A stretch of 33,580 nucleotides of DNA, taken from Hungatella sp. GTDB lineage: Bacteria > Bacillota > Clostridia > Lachnospirales > Lachnospiraceae. This document shows positions 1 through 9,088 of this stretch, piece by piece. The position numbers and the translations under genes were made by a program. The DNA is taken from NCBI GenBank assembly GCA_022795805.1, contig JAAWHK010000021.1:1-33580 (forward strand), written 5' to 3'. Numbering within the stretch: the stretch's first letter is position 1; every line of letters begins with the position of its first letter. A model generated the notes under the pieces. That model saw only the letters and a program-made list of their open reading frames with translations. It was not told where the DNA came from and did not search any database.

Positions 1-1299
1 GTAGGCGACCTGGCGGACAGCTGGGAGTACATAGATGATGTGACCGTGGAGTTTACCCTGAAGGAGGGCGTAAAGTTCCACGACGGTTCCACGCTGACAG
101 CGGAGGATGTAAAGTTCTCCCTGGAGAGCCAGAAGGAGTCTCCCAAGGTAGGCCATCTGGTATCCATGATTGACTCCGTTGAGGTTAAGGACGACACCCA
201 TTTTGTGATTCATATGAACGAGCCCTCCAACGCCCTGGTTTCTTCTCTGAACCATTCAGGCTGTGCGATTTTCAGCAAGGCTCATGTGGAGAAGCTTCTG
301 GCAGATGGCAAGAAGATAGAGGATGAGCCCATGGGAACCGGCCCATACAAGTTTGAGAACTGGACCCCCGGCGCTTCCTTCAGCCTTGTGAAGAATCCGG
401 ACTACTTTAACCCGGAGCGGGCGGCTCAGAACGACAAGCTGACCTTCAAGGTTATCTCCGAGGATTCCGCCAGAACCATCGCCCTGGAGAACGGGGAGCT
501 GGATCTGCTTATCAGCGTTCCCACCACGGACGCGGGAAAGATTCGGGACAACGACAAGCTGGCTCTGGACGAGTATGTGTCCACCCATGTGGAGTATTTT
601 ACCGTCAACGAGAGCAAGGCTCCTTTTGACAATGTGAAGCTGAGACAGGCTTTAAGCCATGCAATCAACAAGGCCGACATCGTGGTTGCGTCCGTGAACA
701 ACGAGGGACAGACCTTTGATAACTATATCGGCGCGGCGGCCATCGGCTACTACGATGTGGTTACCAAGTATGACTATGATGTGGAGAAGGCAAAAGCTCT
801 TCTGGCCGAGGCCGGCTATGCAGACGGATTTACCTTCACCTGCTATGTGGCAGGCTCCACCCGCGCGACGACAGCCACCGTTATTCAGGCCAACCTTGCA
901 GAGCTTGGCATCACCATGAATATCGAGCAGATGGAGGCGTCCACCTTCTATGAGAAGACTGGCAACGGAGAGCACGATGCCTGCCTGGCAGGCTGGGTTG
1001 CCAACGCGGAGCCGGACAACACCTATCGTCCGCTGTTTACCAGTTCCAACTCCGGTGCAGGCGGAAACCGTTCCTTCTACAAGAATCCGGAGGTTGACAA
1101 GCTGGTGGACGACGCTGCGGTGAACCGGGACAAGGCGGCGGTTCAGAAGGACTATGAGACCATCCTTAAGACTCTGTCCGACGAGGCGGTTTGGGTTCCT
1201 TTGTACTCCCCGACGGGTCTGATTGCCCGCAATGCCAACTTAAAGGGCATGACTCCGTCCCCGATTCAGATGCATGATTTTTATGCGCTTCACTATTAA
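1..1299 (+). CDS. Peptide ABC transporter substrate-binding protein, 5'-truncated
   Basis: Extracellular solute-binding protein of family 5 (DppA/OppA type), which captures peptides outside the membrane and delivers them to the permeases encoded downstream. The frame is open from base 1, so the start, the signal peptide and probably the first 80-100 residues lie outside the window; the GTG at 40 is internal. About 432 residues are visible. Family hallmarks seen are the early LKEGVKFHDG block with TAEDVKFSLE after it, then GTGPYKFENW, and a C-terminal stretch ending in a typical family-5 tail. The order binding protein-permease-permease-ATPase-ATPase supports the call. A 146-bp gap with a strong hairpin separates it from the first permease. 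The substrate cannot be read from sequence; dipeptide or oligopeptide is the default, and nickel or other small ligands are possible in this family. Confidence 0.93.
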   Translation, partial: VGDLADSWEYIDDVTVEFTLKEGVKFHDGSTLTAEDVKFSLESQKESPKVGHLVSMIDSVEVKDDTHFVIHMNEPSNALVSSLNHSGCAIFSKAHVEKLLADGKKIEDEPMGTGPYKFENWTPGASFSLVKNPDYFNPERAAQNDKLTFKVISEDSARTIALENGELDLLISVPTTDAGKIRDNDKLALDEYVSTHVEYFTVNESKAPFDNVKLRQALSHAINKADIVVASVNNEGQTFDNYIGAAAIGYYDVVTKYDYDVEKAKALLAEAGYADGFTFTCYVAGSTRATTATVIQANLAELGITMNIEQMEASTFYEKTGNGEHDACLAGWVANAEPDNTYRPLFTSSNSGAGGNRSFYKNPEVDKLVDDAAVNRDKAAVQKDYETILKTLSDEAVWVPLYSPTGLIARNANLKGMTPSPIQMHDFYALHY

Positions 1300-1329
1300 T
1301 CCGGAGCGGTATAGTTAGTTAGACGTGTG

Positions 1330-1359
1330 ATTGTCACCAACCCCATGGTTGGTGACAAT
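1330..1359 (+). promoter_or_regulatory. Perfect 13-bp hairpin between binding-protein and permease genes
   Basis: The arms at 1330-1342 and 1347-1359 are exact reverse complements around a 4-base CCAT loop. No T-run follows (the next bases are TATACTAAGG), so it is not a standard intrinsic terminator. In ABC importer operons a hairpin here commonly stabilises or partly terminates the binding-protein message, so that protein is made in excess of the permeases. The structure is seen directly; the role is inferred. Confidence 0.7.
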
Positions 1360-1445
1360 TATACTAAGGAAGTACGCCGCAAGCGTACACTTGTCAATAT
1401 GAAAGCGATATAAAGCGTACCAAAGTATTTAAGGAGGAATTCACC

Positions 1446-2372
1446 ATGCATAAATACGTCATCAAACGTCTTATCATGTTAATACCGGTAGTGATAGGTG
1501 TCTCCTTCCTGGTTTTCTTTATTATGTCTCTGGCGCCGGGAGATACGGCCAGGACCATCCTTGGGGAGGATGCCCCCATAGAGGCCATAGAGGCATTGAA
1601 TGAGGAATTAGGGCTCAACGACCCGGTGCTGATTCGGTACGGGCGTTACATGGTTGGGCTCGCCCACGGAGACCTGGGTACTTCTTACAAATCCGGACGT
1701 TCTGTGTTTACCGAGGTTATGTCCAGATTTCCGGATACTCTGAAACTGGCATTCTGGGGGATGATCTTTGCCGTGGTCCTGTCCATCCCCATCGGCATTA
1801 TTTCGGCCACAAAGCAGTATTCCCTTATAGACAGCGTCAGCATGGTCTTTGCCCTTCTGGGTGTGGCCACCCCCAACTTCTGGCTGGGTCTGATGCTTAT
1901 CATCGGTTTTTCCCTCCATCTGCGGTGGTTCCCCTCCGGCGGTTCGGAAGGGTGGAAGGCCCTGGTGCTTCCGGTTATCACCCTGGGCACCGGCTGTATG
2001 GCCAACATTACACGAACGACCCGCTCCTCCATGCTTGAGGTTATTCGCCAGGACTACATCCGCACGGCCAAGGCCAAGGGCGTGGGCTACAGAAGCGTTA
2101 TCTATAAACATGCACTGAAAAATGCCCTGATCCCCGTGGTGACGGTTATCGGACTTCAGTTCGGCTCTCTCCTGGGAGGCGCCGTGCTGACGGAGGCCGT
2201 GTTCTCCTGGCCGGGAGTGGGCACGTACCTGGTGAACAGCATAAAGGCAAAGGACACGCCTGCGGTGCTTGGATGCGTGATCATTTTCTCCATCTGTTTC
2301 AGCATCGTGAATCTGTGTGTGGATATCCTTTACGCTTACATAGATCCAAGAATCAAGTCAAAATACAAATAA
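1446..2372 (+). CDS. dppB: Peptide ABC transporter permease, DppB/OppB type
   Basis: Inner-membrane permease of the peptide importer, 308 residues, the normal length for DppB. The ATG at 1446 follows the strong site AAGGAGG at about 1430. The N-terminus has one membrane segment (about residues 10-30), and the hydrophobic C-terminal half is the usual set of transport helices. The EAA loop that docks the ATPases is visible as QDYIRTAKAKGVGYRSVIYK (about residues 202-221) followed by HALKNALIP. The next gene's ribosome site overlaps this gene's stop codon, so the two are translationally linked. The symbol is by family; substrate specificity is not proven. Confidence 0.93.
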   Translation: MHKYVIKRLIMLIPVVIGVSFLVFFIMSLAPGDTARTILGEDAPIEAIEALNEELGLNDPVLIRYGRYMVGLAHGDLGTSYKSGRSVFTEVMSRFPDTLKLAFWGMIFAVVLSIPIGIISATKQYSLIDSVSMVFALLGVATPNFWLGLMLIIGFSLHLRWFPSGGSEGWKALVLPVITLGTGCMANITRTTRSSMLEVIRQDYIRTAKAKGVGYRSVIYKHALKNALIPVVTVIGLQFGSLLGGAVLTEAVFSWPGVGTYLVNSIKAKDTPAVLGCVIIFSICFSIVNLCVDILYAYIDPRIKSKYK

Positions 2373-2385
2373 GGAGGTGACAGCA

Positions 2386-3255
2386 ATGGAGAATAAGAAA
2401 GCAAAGAAGCGTTCCATGACCGTGGAAGTGTGCCAGCGTCTGGCCAGAAACAAGATGGCTATGCTGGGACTGGCGATCCTGGTGGTCCTGGTGCTGTGCG
2501 CGGTGTTTGCCGATGCCATAGCGGATTATGAAACCAAGGTTGTCGCCCAGAATATTGCCAACCGTCTAAAGGGGCCCAGCGCGGAGCACTGGTTCGGCAC
2601 CGATGAGTTCGGAAGAGATATTTTTGCCAGGATCATTCACGGATCCAGGGTGTCTTTGGTGGTGGGACTGATCTCCGTGTCCGTTTCTTTGATACTTGGC
2701 GGTATTTTGGGGGCGTTTGCGGGATTTTACGGCGGCAGGATTGACAACGTTATCATGCGCGTCATGGATATTTTCCTGGCAGTGCCCAGCACCCTTCTGG
2801 CCATGACCATCGTGGCGGCTCTGGGAAGCAGCCTGGTGAACGTGATGCTGGCCATCGGCGTCTCCGGTATTCCCACCTACGCCAGGATCGTCCGGGCGGC
2901 GGTTATGAGCGTGAAGGACCAGGAGTTTGTGGAGGCGTCCCGGGCCATCGGGGCAACCAATGTAACCACGATCTTCAGGGAGATTATCCCCAACTGCCTG
3001 GCGCCTATCATCGTTCAGGCCACTCTGTCCGTGGCGGGGGCTATTTTGTCCACGGCGTCCTTAAGCTTTATCGGTCTGGGCGTTCAGCCGCCGGATCCGG
3101 AGTGGGGCGCCATGCTTTCGGGAGGACGGAACTTCCTTCGGGACGCGGTGCATCTGACTTTGTTCCCCGGGCTTGCCATCGTGATCACCATTCTGGCCCT
3201 GAACCTGCTGGGAGACGGGCTTCGGGATGCCCTTGACCCAAGACTTAAACAGTAG
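2386..3255 (+). CDS. dppC: Peptide ABC transporter permease, DppC/OppC type
   Basis: Second permease of the importer, 289 residues from the ATG at 2386. The in-frame GTG at 2377 is rejected because it lies inside the ribosome site AAGGAGGTGA (2371-2380), which is ideally spaced for 2386. It has the DppC pattern: a basic N-terminus, a first membrane helix (about residues 25-45), the conserved [20 protein letters not shown] block, then further helices and the EAA loop [20 protein letters not shown]. Its partners are the DppB-type protein upstream and the two ATPases downstream. The TAGTAAGGAGG junction shows the operon continues without a break. Confidence 0.93.
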   Translation: MENKKAKKRSMTVEVCQRLARNKMAMLGLAILVVLVLCAVFADAIADYETKVVAQNIANRLKGPSAEHWFGTDEFGRDIFARIIHGSRVSLVVGLISVSVSLILGGILGAFAGFYGGRIDNVIMRVMDIFLAVPSTLLAMTIVAALGSSLVNVMLAIGVSGIPTYARIVRAAVMSVKDQEFVEASRAIGATNVTTIFREIIPNCLAPIIVQATLSVAGAILSTASLSFIGLGVQPPDPEWGAMLSGGRNFLRDAVHLTLFPGLAIVITILALNLLGDGLRDALDPRLKQ

Positions 3256-3269
3256 TAAGGAGGCAGGAA

Positions 3270-4283
3270 ATGGCAGAACATGATACCAACTATACATTGG
3301 AGATAAAGGATCTGGAGGTTCAGTTCAAGACCGTAGACGGCGTGGTAAAGGCGGTCAACGGCATTGACCTGGTCATTGAGAAGGGCAAGACCCTGGGACT
3401 GGTGGGGGAGACGGGAGCAGGAAAGACGACCACGGCTCTGGCCATCCTCCGGCTTGTGCCGGACCCGCCGGGCAAGATCACCGGAGGTTCCATCACATTG
3501 GAGGGAAAGGATCTGTTTTCCTACAGTGAGAAGGAGATGGAGGGCATCAGAGGCAGTCAGGTGTCCATGATCTTCCAGGATCCTATGACTTCTTTAAACC
3601 CGGTTATGACGGTGGGGGATCAGATTGCTGAGGTTATCCAGCTCCATGAGAAGATCGACCAGAAGGAGGCCCTTAAGAAAGCCAAGGCCATGCTTGAGAT
3701 GGTGGGGATCCCGGGGAACCGGGGCACAGAGTATCCCCATCAGTTTTCCGGCGGTATGAAGCAGAGGGTTATCATCGCCATGGCCCTGGTGTGCAATCCC
3801 CATCTTCTGATCGCGGACGAGCCCACCACGGCCCTGGACGTGACCATCCAGGCGCAGGTGCTGGATCTGATGCAGAAGCTGAGGGAAAAGTACGGCACAT
3901 CCATGCTGATGATTACTCACGATCTGGGGATTGTGGCGGAAGTGTGCGACAACGTGAGCATTATGTATGCCGGGCGCATCGTGGAGCACGGCACACTGGA
4001 GGATATTTTCAACAGCACAAGCCACCCGTACACGGAAGGGTTATTCGGGTCCCTGCCCAATATTGACAACCGCAGCGAGGAGCTGAAACCCATCCCCGGG
4101 CTGATGCCGGATCCCACGGATCTGCCGCCGGGGTGTGCGTTCCATCCCAGGTGCAAGTACTGCAAAGACATCTGCAAGAGCCGGGTTCCGGCGGTGACAA
4201 AGCTTTCCGACACCCACATGGTGGCCTGCCTGGCCTATGAGGAGGGTACGGGAGTGACTTTAGGAGGTGACGGCCATGAGTGA
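3270..4283 (+). CDS. dppD: Peptide ABC transporter ATPase, DppD/OppD type
   Basis: Cytoplasmic ATPase driving peptide uptake, 337 residues, a typical length. Visible motifs are Walker [10 protein letters not shown] (about residues 46-54), the Q-loop [12 protein letters not shown], the signature FSGGMKQR, Walker [13 protein letters not shown] and the H-loop ITHDL. The C-terminal oligopeptide extension carries the family's cysteine cluster [14 protein letters not shown], which in relatives may hold an iron-sulfur cluster. The ATG at 3270 has AAGGAGG in front. The stop overlaps the start of the next ATPase by 8 bases, suggesting coupled translation of the heterodimer. The Walker A has T where many relatives have S (GESGSGKS); this is a common, functional variant. 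Confidence 0.94.
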   Translation: MAEHDTNYTLEIKDLEVQFKTVDGVVKAVNGIDLVIEKGKTLGLVGETGAGKTTTALAILRLVPDPPGKITGGSITLEGKDLFSYSEKEMEGIRGSQVSMIFQDPMTSLNPVMTVGDQIAEVIQLHEKIDQKEALKKAKAMLEMVGIPGNRGTEYPHQFSGGMKQRVIIAMALVCNPHLLIADEPTTALDVTIQAQVLDLMQKLREKYGTSMLMITHDLGIVAEVCDNVSIMYAGRIVEHGTLEDIFNSTSHPYTEGLFGSLPNIDNRSEELKPIPGLMPDPTDLPPGCAFHPRCKYCKDICKSRVPAVTKLSDTHMVACLAYEEGTGVTLGGDGHE

Positions 4284-5232
4284 TATCCTGTTGGATGTGA
4301 AGAATCTTAAAAAATATTTTAATACGCCGGGCGGGGTGCTTCACGCGGTGGACGACGTGTCCTTTTCCCTGGAGAGGGGGAAGACCCTGGGCGTTGTGGG
4401 GGAGTCGGGCTGCGGCAAGTCCACCACGGGGCGGGCTATTCTCCGGCTTCATGAGCCTACCAGCGGGGAAGTATTTTTTGAGGGCAGGGATATTACGAAA
4501 GTATCCAGCCAGGAGATGCGCCGCCTCCGGTCCCAGATGCAGATCATTTTCCAGGACCCCTTCGCGTCCCTGAACCCCAGGAAGACGGTCAGTGAGATCA
4601 TCGGGGAACCCTTGAGGCTTTACAAGGTACATAAGAACAAGAAGGAGCAGCAGGATCATGTGCTGCAGCTGATGGAGCTGGTGGGCCTTTCGGAGAGGCT
4701 GGTGAACACCTACCCCCATGAGCTGGACGGAGGACGGCGGCAGAGGATCGGCATCGCCAGGGCTCTGGCCATGAGACCTAAGTTTATCGTGTGCGATGAG
4801 CCGGTGTCCGCTCTGGACGTGTCGATTCAGGCCCAGATCCTGAATCTGCTGAAGCAGCTGCAGCATGATCTGGGGCTTACATATATTTTCATTACCCATG
4901 ATCTTTCGGTGGTGAACTATTTCTCCGATGAAATCATGGTCATGTATCTGGGAAAGGTGGTGGAGCACGCGTCCGCTCAGCAGCTCTTTGAGCATCCCAC
5001 CCATCCCTACACCAAGGCGCTTCTGTCGGCCATTCCGGTGCCCAGGCTGTGGGAGAAGAAAAAGCGGATCCTGCTTAAAGGGGAGATCACTTCTCCGATC
5101 GATCCGAAGCCGGGATGCCGGTTCGCCCCCAGATGTGAGTACGCAAAGCCGGAGTGTTTTGAGAGGACTCCGGAACTTAAGGAGAACGAGAAGGGGCATT
5201 TTACGGCCTGCCATTTTAGTGAGGAATTTTAA
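4276..5232 (+). CDS. dppF: Peptide ABC transporter ATPase, DppF/OppF type
   Basis: Partner ATPase of the importer, 318 residues from the ATG at 4276, which sits 5 bases after TAGGAGGTGA. An upstream in-frame GTG at 4267 is inside that ribosome site and is rejected. Motifs: Walker [11 protein letters not shown]-loop [12 protein letters not shown], Walker [14 protein letters not shown]-loop ITHDLSVV, and the C-terminal cysteine segment [14 protein letters not shown]. The ABC signature reads LDGGRRQR rather than LSGGQ, so the serine that normally contacts ATP gamma-phosphate is aspartate. This form recurs in clostridial DppF-like proteins, so one of the two composite ATP sites may be weak by design. 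DppD upstream keeps a canonical site. Confidence 0.94.
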   Translation: MSDILLDVKNLKKYFNTPGGVLHAVDDVSFSLERGKTLGVVGESGCGKSTTGRAILRLHEPTSGEVFFEGRDITKVSSQEMRRLRSQMQIIFQDPFASLNPRKTVSEIIGEPLRLYKVHKNKKEQQDHVLQLMELVGLSERLVNTYPHELDGGRRQRIGIARALAMRPKFIVCDEPVSALDVSIQAQILNLLKQLQHDLGLTYIFITHDLSVVNYFSDEIMVMYLGKVVEHASAQQLFEHPTHPYTKALLSAIPVPRLWEKKKRILLKGEITSPIDPKPGCRFAPRCEYAKPECFERTPELKENEKGHFTACHFSEEF

Positions 5233-5248
5233 ACATATAGGAGATGCG

Positions 5249-6295
5249 ATGATGGAATATAAGATTGATAATGAGTTTGTGTTAAAGTGCCTTGAGGAGA
5301 TTATAGGTACTCCCAGTCCGGTGAGTTACTATGAGGAGATCAACCCGGTGATTGAGAAGTACGCGGGGATGTTCGGGCAGAAGGTGACTTATGACAGGAA
5401 GCATACGGCTTATATTGCGATCGAGGGGGAGGACAACTCAAAGACCGTTATGGTGGGAGCACACCTGGATACTCTGGGCATGGTAGTCCGCAGGATCGAC
5501 GATAACGGATGTCTGCGCATCCGCCAGCTGGGAGGCTTAAATTTCCCCAGCCTGGAGGGGGAGACGGTCCATGTGGTTACCAGGGAGGGGAAGAAGTACA
5601 GCGGCATTATGGCCTGTCAGTCCCATTCCGTCCACGTGTTTGACGACGCCAAGACGCTGGAGAGAAATGAGAATACCATGATCATCAGCCTGGATGAGGA
5701 TGTCCACACCAGGGATGAAGTGAGGGCTCTGGGGATCCGTCACGGGGATATTATCTATCCGGAAACTCATTTCCAGTGCACGGAGAAAGGGTTTGTGAAG
5801 TCCAGATTTTTGGACGACAAGGCGGCTGTGGCGGCATGTTTCGGGATGTTAAAGTACCTGACCGACAACGGGCTGAAGCCTAAGTACAGGACTCTTCTGG
5901 CGTTTCCTCATTTTGAGGAGATCGGTCTCGGGGGGACGTATGTGCCGCCTGAGGTGGAGGAGTTTGTGGCCGTTGATATCGGGCTTATCGGGCCGGACTA
6001 TGACGGCGACGAGCATTCGGTCAGCATCTGCCGCAAGGATGCGGCTACGCCCTATGACAGAGCGCTGACCAACCGGCTTATTGACCAGGCAAAGAAGGCC
6101 GGGTGCAAGTATGCGGTGGATATCTTCTATCGGTACGGAACGGACGCCAACGCGGCGCTGAAGGCGGGAAATAATGTGGCGGCCGGCGCTTTCGGGATGG
6201 CTGTGTTCGGCAGCCATGCCATGGAGCGGTGCCATATGGACGGGATTGAGAATACGGCGAAGCTGATTACGGCGTATGTGCTGGATATAAGATAG
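5249..6295 (+). CDS. M42 family metallopeptidase (glutamyl/leucyl aminopeptidase-like)
   Basis: Probable cytoplasmic dinuclear-metal aminopeptidase, 348 residues. M42/M20-clan ligands are recognisable: H72 in GAHLDTLG, bridging D189 in FLDDKAAVA, catalytic and binding pair E223/E224 in HFEEIGLGG, D243 in VDIG, and H329 in CHMDGIENT. M42 enzymes usually form large tetrahedral particles and trim N-terminal residues from short peptides, so it probably digests peptides brought in by the importer encoded immediately upstream (16-bp gap). AGGAG at 5239-5243 serves two adjacent ATGs, 5249 (5-base spacing) and 5252 (8-base spacing); the latter may be the real start. A long in-frame extension upstream overlaps dppF and is not credible. 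This is the last gene before the terminator. Confidence 0.9.
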   Translation: MMEYKIDNEFVLKCLEEIIGTPSPVSYYEEINPVIEKYAGMFGQKVTYDRKHTAYIAIEGEDNSKTVMVGAHLDTLGMVVRRIDDNGCLRIRQLGGLNFPSLEGETVHVVTREGKKYSGIMACQSHSVHVFDDAKTLERNENTMIISLDEDVHTRDEVRALGIRHGDIIYPETHFQCTEKGFVKSRFLDDKAAVAACFGMLKYLTDNGLKPKYRTLLAFPHFEEIGLGGTYVPPEVEEFVAVDIGLIGPDYDGDEHSVSICRKDAATPYDRALTNRLIDQAKKAGCKYAVDIFYRYGTDANAALKAGNNVAAGAFGMAVFGSHAMERCHMDGIENTAKLITAYVLDIR

Positions 6296-6320
6296 AGATG
6301 AAACATCCGTAAATTTCCAT

Positions 6321-6366
6321 GGTGTAAAGCTCTGTTTAATATGACAGAGGCTTTACACCTTTTTAT
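6321..6366 (+). terminator. Intrinsic terminator of the peptide importer operon
   Basis: GGTGTAAAGC (6321-6330) pairs with GCTTTACACC (6350-6359), extended by TCTGT/ACAGA with a one-base bulge, and is followed by TTTTTATTT. It lies 25 bp after the M42 gene. The T-run is on the + strand only, so its main direction is rightward; the stem also sits just past the stop of the converging minus-strand gene. Confidence 0.9.
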
Positions 6367-6372
6367 TTGCTT

Positions 6373-7959
6373 TCAGGACTGCATCCCCTGTTTGTGAAAG
6401 CAGCTGTTTAAGATACACAGTATAACAGGAAACGCGATTACATAACAAAACGAATATCGAAACGCCGTTGACAAAGGCGTTGACAGAAACAAAGTTCCTG
6501 TGACGCCGAGTACGGGCAAAATGATCAGTATGCCTCTTTTGTCTTTCAGGGAAAGAGACATGAATCCGCAGATAACGGTCAGCCACAGACATTGCCCCGC
6601 TCCCAGGTAATTGACAGAAGAGAAAATCTTTCGGATCAGAGAACCTAACGTTTCCGGAAGTATGGGAATATAGCCGGCCTGCTGCTGCGCTCCGGTTTGC
6701 GGCAGGGTATATACATAGCCTGGATCATGGCCAAAGACGGACTGCATCGACAACCGGCTGTCATTTGCCGAAATAACGGCAGTCCAGATACCGTATGTCT
6801 GATAAAGCCACGCGGTTGTGTACTCTTTCAGATTCTCCCTGGCCATGTGTCCCCAGGTTTTCATAAAAAGCCGTTCATTGTAATTGAGCCAGTACCTGTT
6901 GAAATCGTCACTCCATTTAATCATGTCTACTACCATGGGATTATAGCTTTCTTTCCATCGTTCCAAAGGGAAGAGATTCTCCAGAACTTCTGTATCCTCC
7001 GAAGAAATATCCTTTTCTTTTACCAGCGTGTATGCTATCTGCTGCAGAGGAATGGCCAGCTTCTCCTGAACCAGGTTGCCGTAGGACCAGTCGCGATGAA
7101 GGAGCAGACAGAGGATCATGAAAGCGGACACAAGAATCCTGCTCTTGCGGTCCACTAAGAAAAGTGCGGCAGCCAGCAGCACGATAATAATATAAAAGCC
7201 GTTATTTCGGATTGCCATGGTTCCCACAAACGAGACAACGAGAAGCAGGACATGCCATGGGTTATAGAGCCATTTCCGGGTAACCGTTGTCTCGTAAAAT
7301 GCGATGGAAGCCAGGGTGAGGAAATAGCCGAAAAGCGTATCTTTCACCAAGGATATATTGTAATGACCGATTATGGGCAGAAAGGCATAGTACAGCGTCA
7401 GACATAGTAGAATCTTTTTATTGAATCCCTTTCCGGCGAGCCAATACAGGATATATGATACGGCCAGCGAACAGATGAGAATCTGCACCCATGTCAGAAG
7501 CATCAGTCCCCAGGAGATACTGCCGGTAAGCCATGAAAAGAAGTGTACTCCGCCGGACAGGAACAGGATATAGAGAAAGGAATGCTGCGTTGCCATGTCC
7601 ATGCCGTATTCGATGATATAGTTGGTATCTCCCATGAGAAAGCATGGATTATTGGCTAAAAGCTGCAGGCTCCATGAGGCTGTTGTGAGGGCAAACGGAA
7701 ACCAGAAACATTTCTTTGGGGATATGGGCCCGGCTGGTTTCCGGAAATCGCAGTTTGCGTTTATAAAATGCAATGCGGTGTAACATGCCGTTCCCAACAA
7801 AAGCCCGATAAAAAACCATTTAAAATCTCTGAATTCCAGTTTCAATAATTCTTCCGAATAAAAATCAATTTCTAAAACCCTGTGGGAAAACAGATTGACA
7901 AAACCAATTAAAATCCCGAAACAAGAAGCAATGACCAGATCCTTTTTATTTTTCGTCAT
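6373..7959 (-). CDS. Polytopic membrane protein, DUF6020-like
   Basis: Large integral membrane protein, 528 residues, with about 11-13 hydrophobic segments across its length. Stretches such as NPCFLMGDTNYIIEYGMDMA, the LVKDTLFGYFLTLASIAF region and the charged external stretch near VLENLFPLERWKESYNP resemble the DUF6020 family, common in Firmicutes near cell-surface polymer genes and with a GT-C-glycosyltransferase-like layout; enzymatic function is not established. I chose the ATG at 7959, preceded by CGAGGTAATCTGTCT, over the ATG at 7989, which has no spaced ribosome site. It follows the methyltransferase gene by 67 bp on the same strand and probably shares its promoter. It is visibly richer in A+T and in AAA/ATA-type codons than its neighbours, suggesting separate ancestry. 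Confidence 0.75.
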   Translation of the reverse strand: MTKNKKDLVIASCFGILIGFVNLFSHRVLEIDFYSEELLKLEFRDFKWFFIGLLLGTACYTALHFINANCDFRKPAGPISPKKCFWFPFALTTASWSLQLLANNPCFLMGDTNYIIEYGMDMATQHSFLYILFLSGGVHFFSWLTGSISWGLMLLTWVQILICSLAVSYILYWLAGKGFNKKILLCLTLYYAFLPIIGHYNISLVKDTLFGYFLTLASIAFYETTVTRKWLYNPWHVLLLVVSFVGTMAIRNNGFYIIIVLLAAALFLVDRKSRILVSAFMILCLLLHRDWSYGNLVQEKLAIPLQQIAYTLVKEKDISSEDTEVLENLFPLERWKESYNPMVVDMIKWSDDFNRYWLNYNERLFMKTWGHMARENLKEYTTAWLYQTYGIWTAVISANDSRLSMQSVFGHDPGYVYTLPQTGAQQQAGYIPILPETLGSLIRKIFSSVNYLGAGQCLWLTVICGFMSLSLKDKRGILIILPVLGVTGTLFLSTPLSTAFRYSFCYVIAFPVILCILNSCFHKQGMQS

Positions 7960-8026
7960 AGACAGATTACCTCGATTAATATTTTTCATACCTTTTTATA
8001 ATACCCCCGGAACATGTCGGTATGCT

Positions 8027-8881
8027 TTAAATGCGAAGGATAACGGCAGTTCCATGCAGATCGCACAGGGGAACCAGGGGCAGCGAACCGTGGATTTTCT
8101 CATAGTCGTCCACTGCCTGGGCCGCTCCTCTGAAACGGCGGCTGCTGTAATCGTGGAGCAGGATCATGCCGCCTTCATGGAGACGGGGATAAAAATATTC
8201 AAGCCCTGCCAGGATAGGGGCGTAGAGGTCCGCATCCAGGCTGACCAGGGCATAGCGGCACGCTTCCAGCCCGGCTGCGCTCTCCGGAAAATACCCCTTG
8301 TGGAACAGCGCCCGTTCCGGGTAGGGTAGGCGGCTGCGGACACAGGAAATGCTTGTGTCGGAAAAATCACCTTCCTGAGCCCGGGAACACTCCCGCTTCG
8401 TCTCTTCCCGAATATCGCGGGGATCAAAGCCTTCAAAGGTGTCAAAAAGATGTAAGGGACGGTGGGGAAAAAGGGCATTCAGCTGCCAGGCCAGATCCCC
8501 TCTGTAGACGCCCAGCTCCGCGATATGGCCGGGGACGCCGGTCTGCGTGATGCGGCGGGCCATACGCAAGAGGGTGGCGCTGCGGATGTCAAACCGGCGG
8601 TAGAGCCGATCCAGAAGGAGAAATTCACCCTTAAATCCGGCCGCCTCTGCCTGGCTTTTCAGCTGCGCGGTTCTGGCAGCGTCGGTGACGGCGATGAAGG
8701 CGCAGTCCGGCTGAAGGAGGACTGCATCCTCCACGGACATGACAGGAACCCCTGCGATCCGTGAACCGCGGAGGGAAGGGTTGTTGTCCCCGAAAGCCGC
8801 AAGCTTTGTGTGGGCGGTATTTATAAGGCCGGCGCAGGCCTGACCGAACTGGCCCGCGCCCAGAATAATGATCGTATCCAT
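8027..8881 (-). CDS. TylF/MycF-type methyltransferase with N-terminal Rossmann domain
   Basis: Probable SAM-dependent methyltransferase for a sugar or surface-glycan substrate, 284 residues from the ATG at 8881 (AAAGGAG 6 bases before). Residues 1 to about 95 form a nucleotide-binding fold with GAGQFG at 8-13, resembling the N-terminal half of NeuD/PglD-type proteins. Residues about 100-284 match the TylF/macrocin O-methyltransferase family: SAM loop ELGVYRG (122-128), LFDTFEGF, SLDADLY, and LHDY, the site where relatives bind a divalent metal. TylF enzymes methylate sugar hydroxyls of macrolides; in gut Firmicutes such genes usually sit among glycan genes, so a capsule or other sugar is the likely target. 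The acyltransferase half of NeuD/PglD is absent and replaced by the methyltransferase. An in-frame extension upstream of 8881 lacks support. Confidence 0.85.
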   Translation of the reverse strand: MDTIIILGAGQFGQACAGLINTAHTKLAAFGDNNPSLRGSRIAGVPVMSVEDAVLLQPDCAFIAVTDAARTAQLKSQAEAAGFKGEFLLLDRLYRRFDIRSATLLRMARRITQTGVPGHIAELGVYRGDLAWQLNALFPHRPLHLFDTFEGFDPRDIREETKRECSRAQEGDFSDTSISCVRSRLPYPERALFHKGYFPESAAGLEACRYALVSLDADLYAPILAGLEYFYPRLHEGGMILLHDYSSRRFRGAAQAVDDYEKIHGSLPLVPLCDLHGTAVILRI

Positions 8882-8924
8882 AGAGACTCCTTTAGAGAAA
8901 AATATTTGGTACGTCCTGTCATAG

Positions 8925-8953
8925 ATTATAGCCGAGAACAGGTCAAAGTGCAA
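8925..8953 (-). promoter_or_regulatory. Sigma-A promoter for the methyltransferase/DUF6020 pair
   Basis: Reading leftward, TTGCAC (8953-8948), a 17-base spacer, then a perfect TATAAT (8930-8925). The predicted start near 8918 gives a leader of about 37 bases before the ATG at 8881. Confidence 0.8.
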
Positions 8954-9023
8954 GAAAACTGTGGGACAGGCTGACATTTTTGCTTTCAGGGGCAATAAAT
9001 GATAAAAATGTATCCCCTGCTAC

Positions 9024-9052
9024 TTGTCATAGCGGTTGTTTTCATGTACAAT
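9024..9052 (+). promoter_or_regulatory. Sigma-A promoter of the molybdenum operon
   Basis: TTGTCA (9024-9029), 17-base spacer, TACAAT (9047-9052). Start predicted near 9059, leaving about 30 bases before the first ATG at 9089. That is too short for a molybdenum-cofactor riboswitch, so control is probably at the DNA level. It is divergent from the promoter at 8925-8953, with about 70 bp between the -35 boxes. Confidence 0.8.
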
Positions 9053-9088
9053 AGACAATAACAATCAGAGAAAGGGAATGAAATCTAT

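Noticed and set aside
4928-5248. In-frame extension of the M42 peptidase gene into dppF
   Set aside because: It overlaps a well-supported ATPase gene and encodes an arginine- and serine-rich sequence typical of a shadow frame.
8990-9088. Molybdenum-cofactor riboswitch upstream of the molybdenum operon
   Set aside because: The predicted leader is only about 30 bases and shows no long-range pairing.
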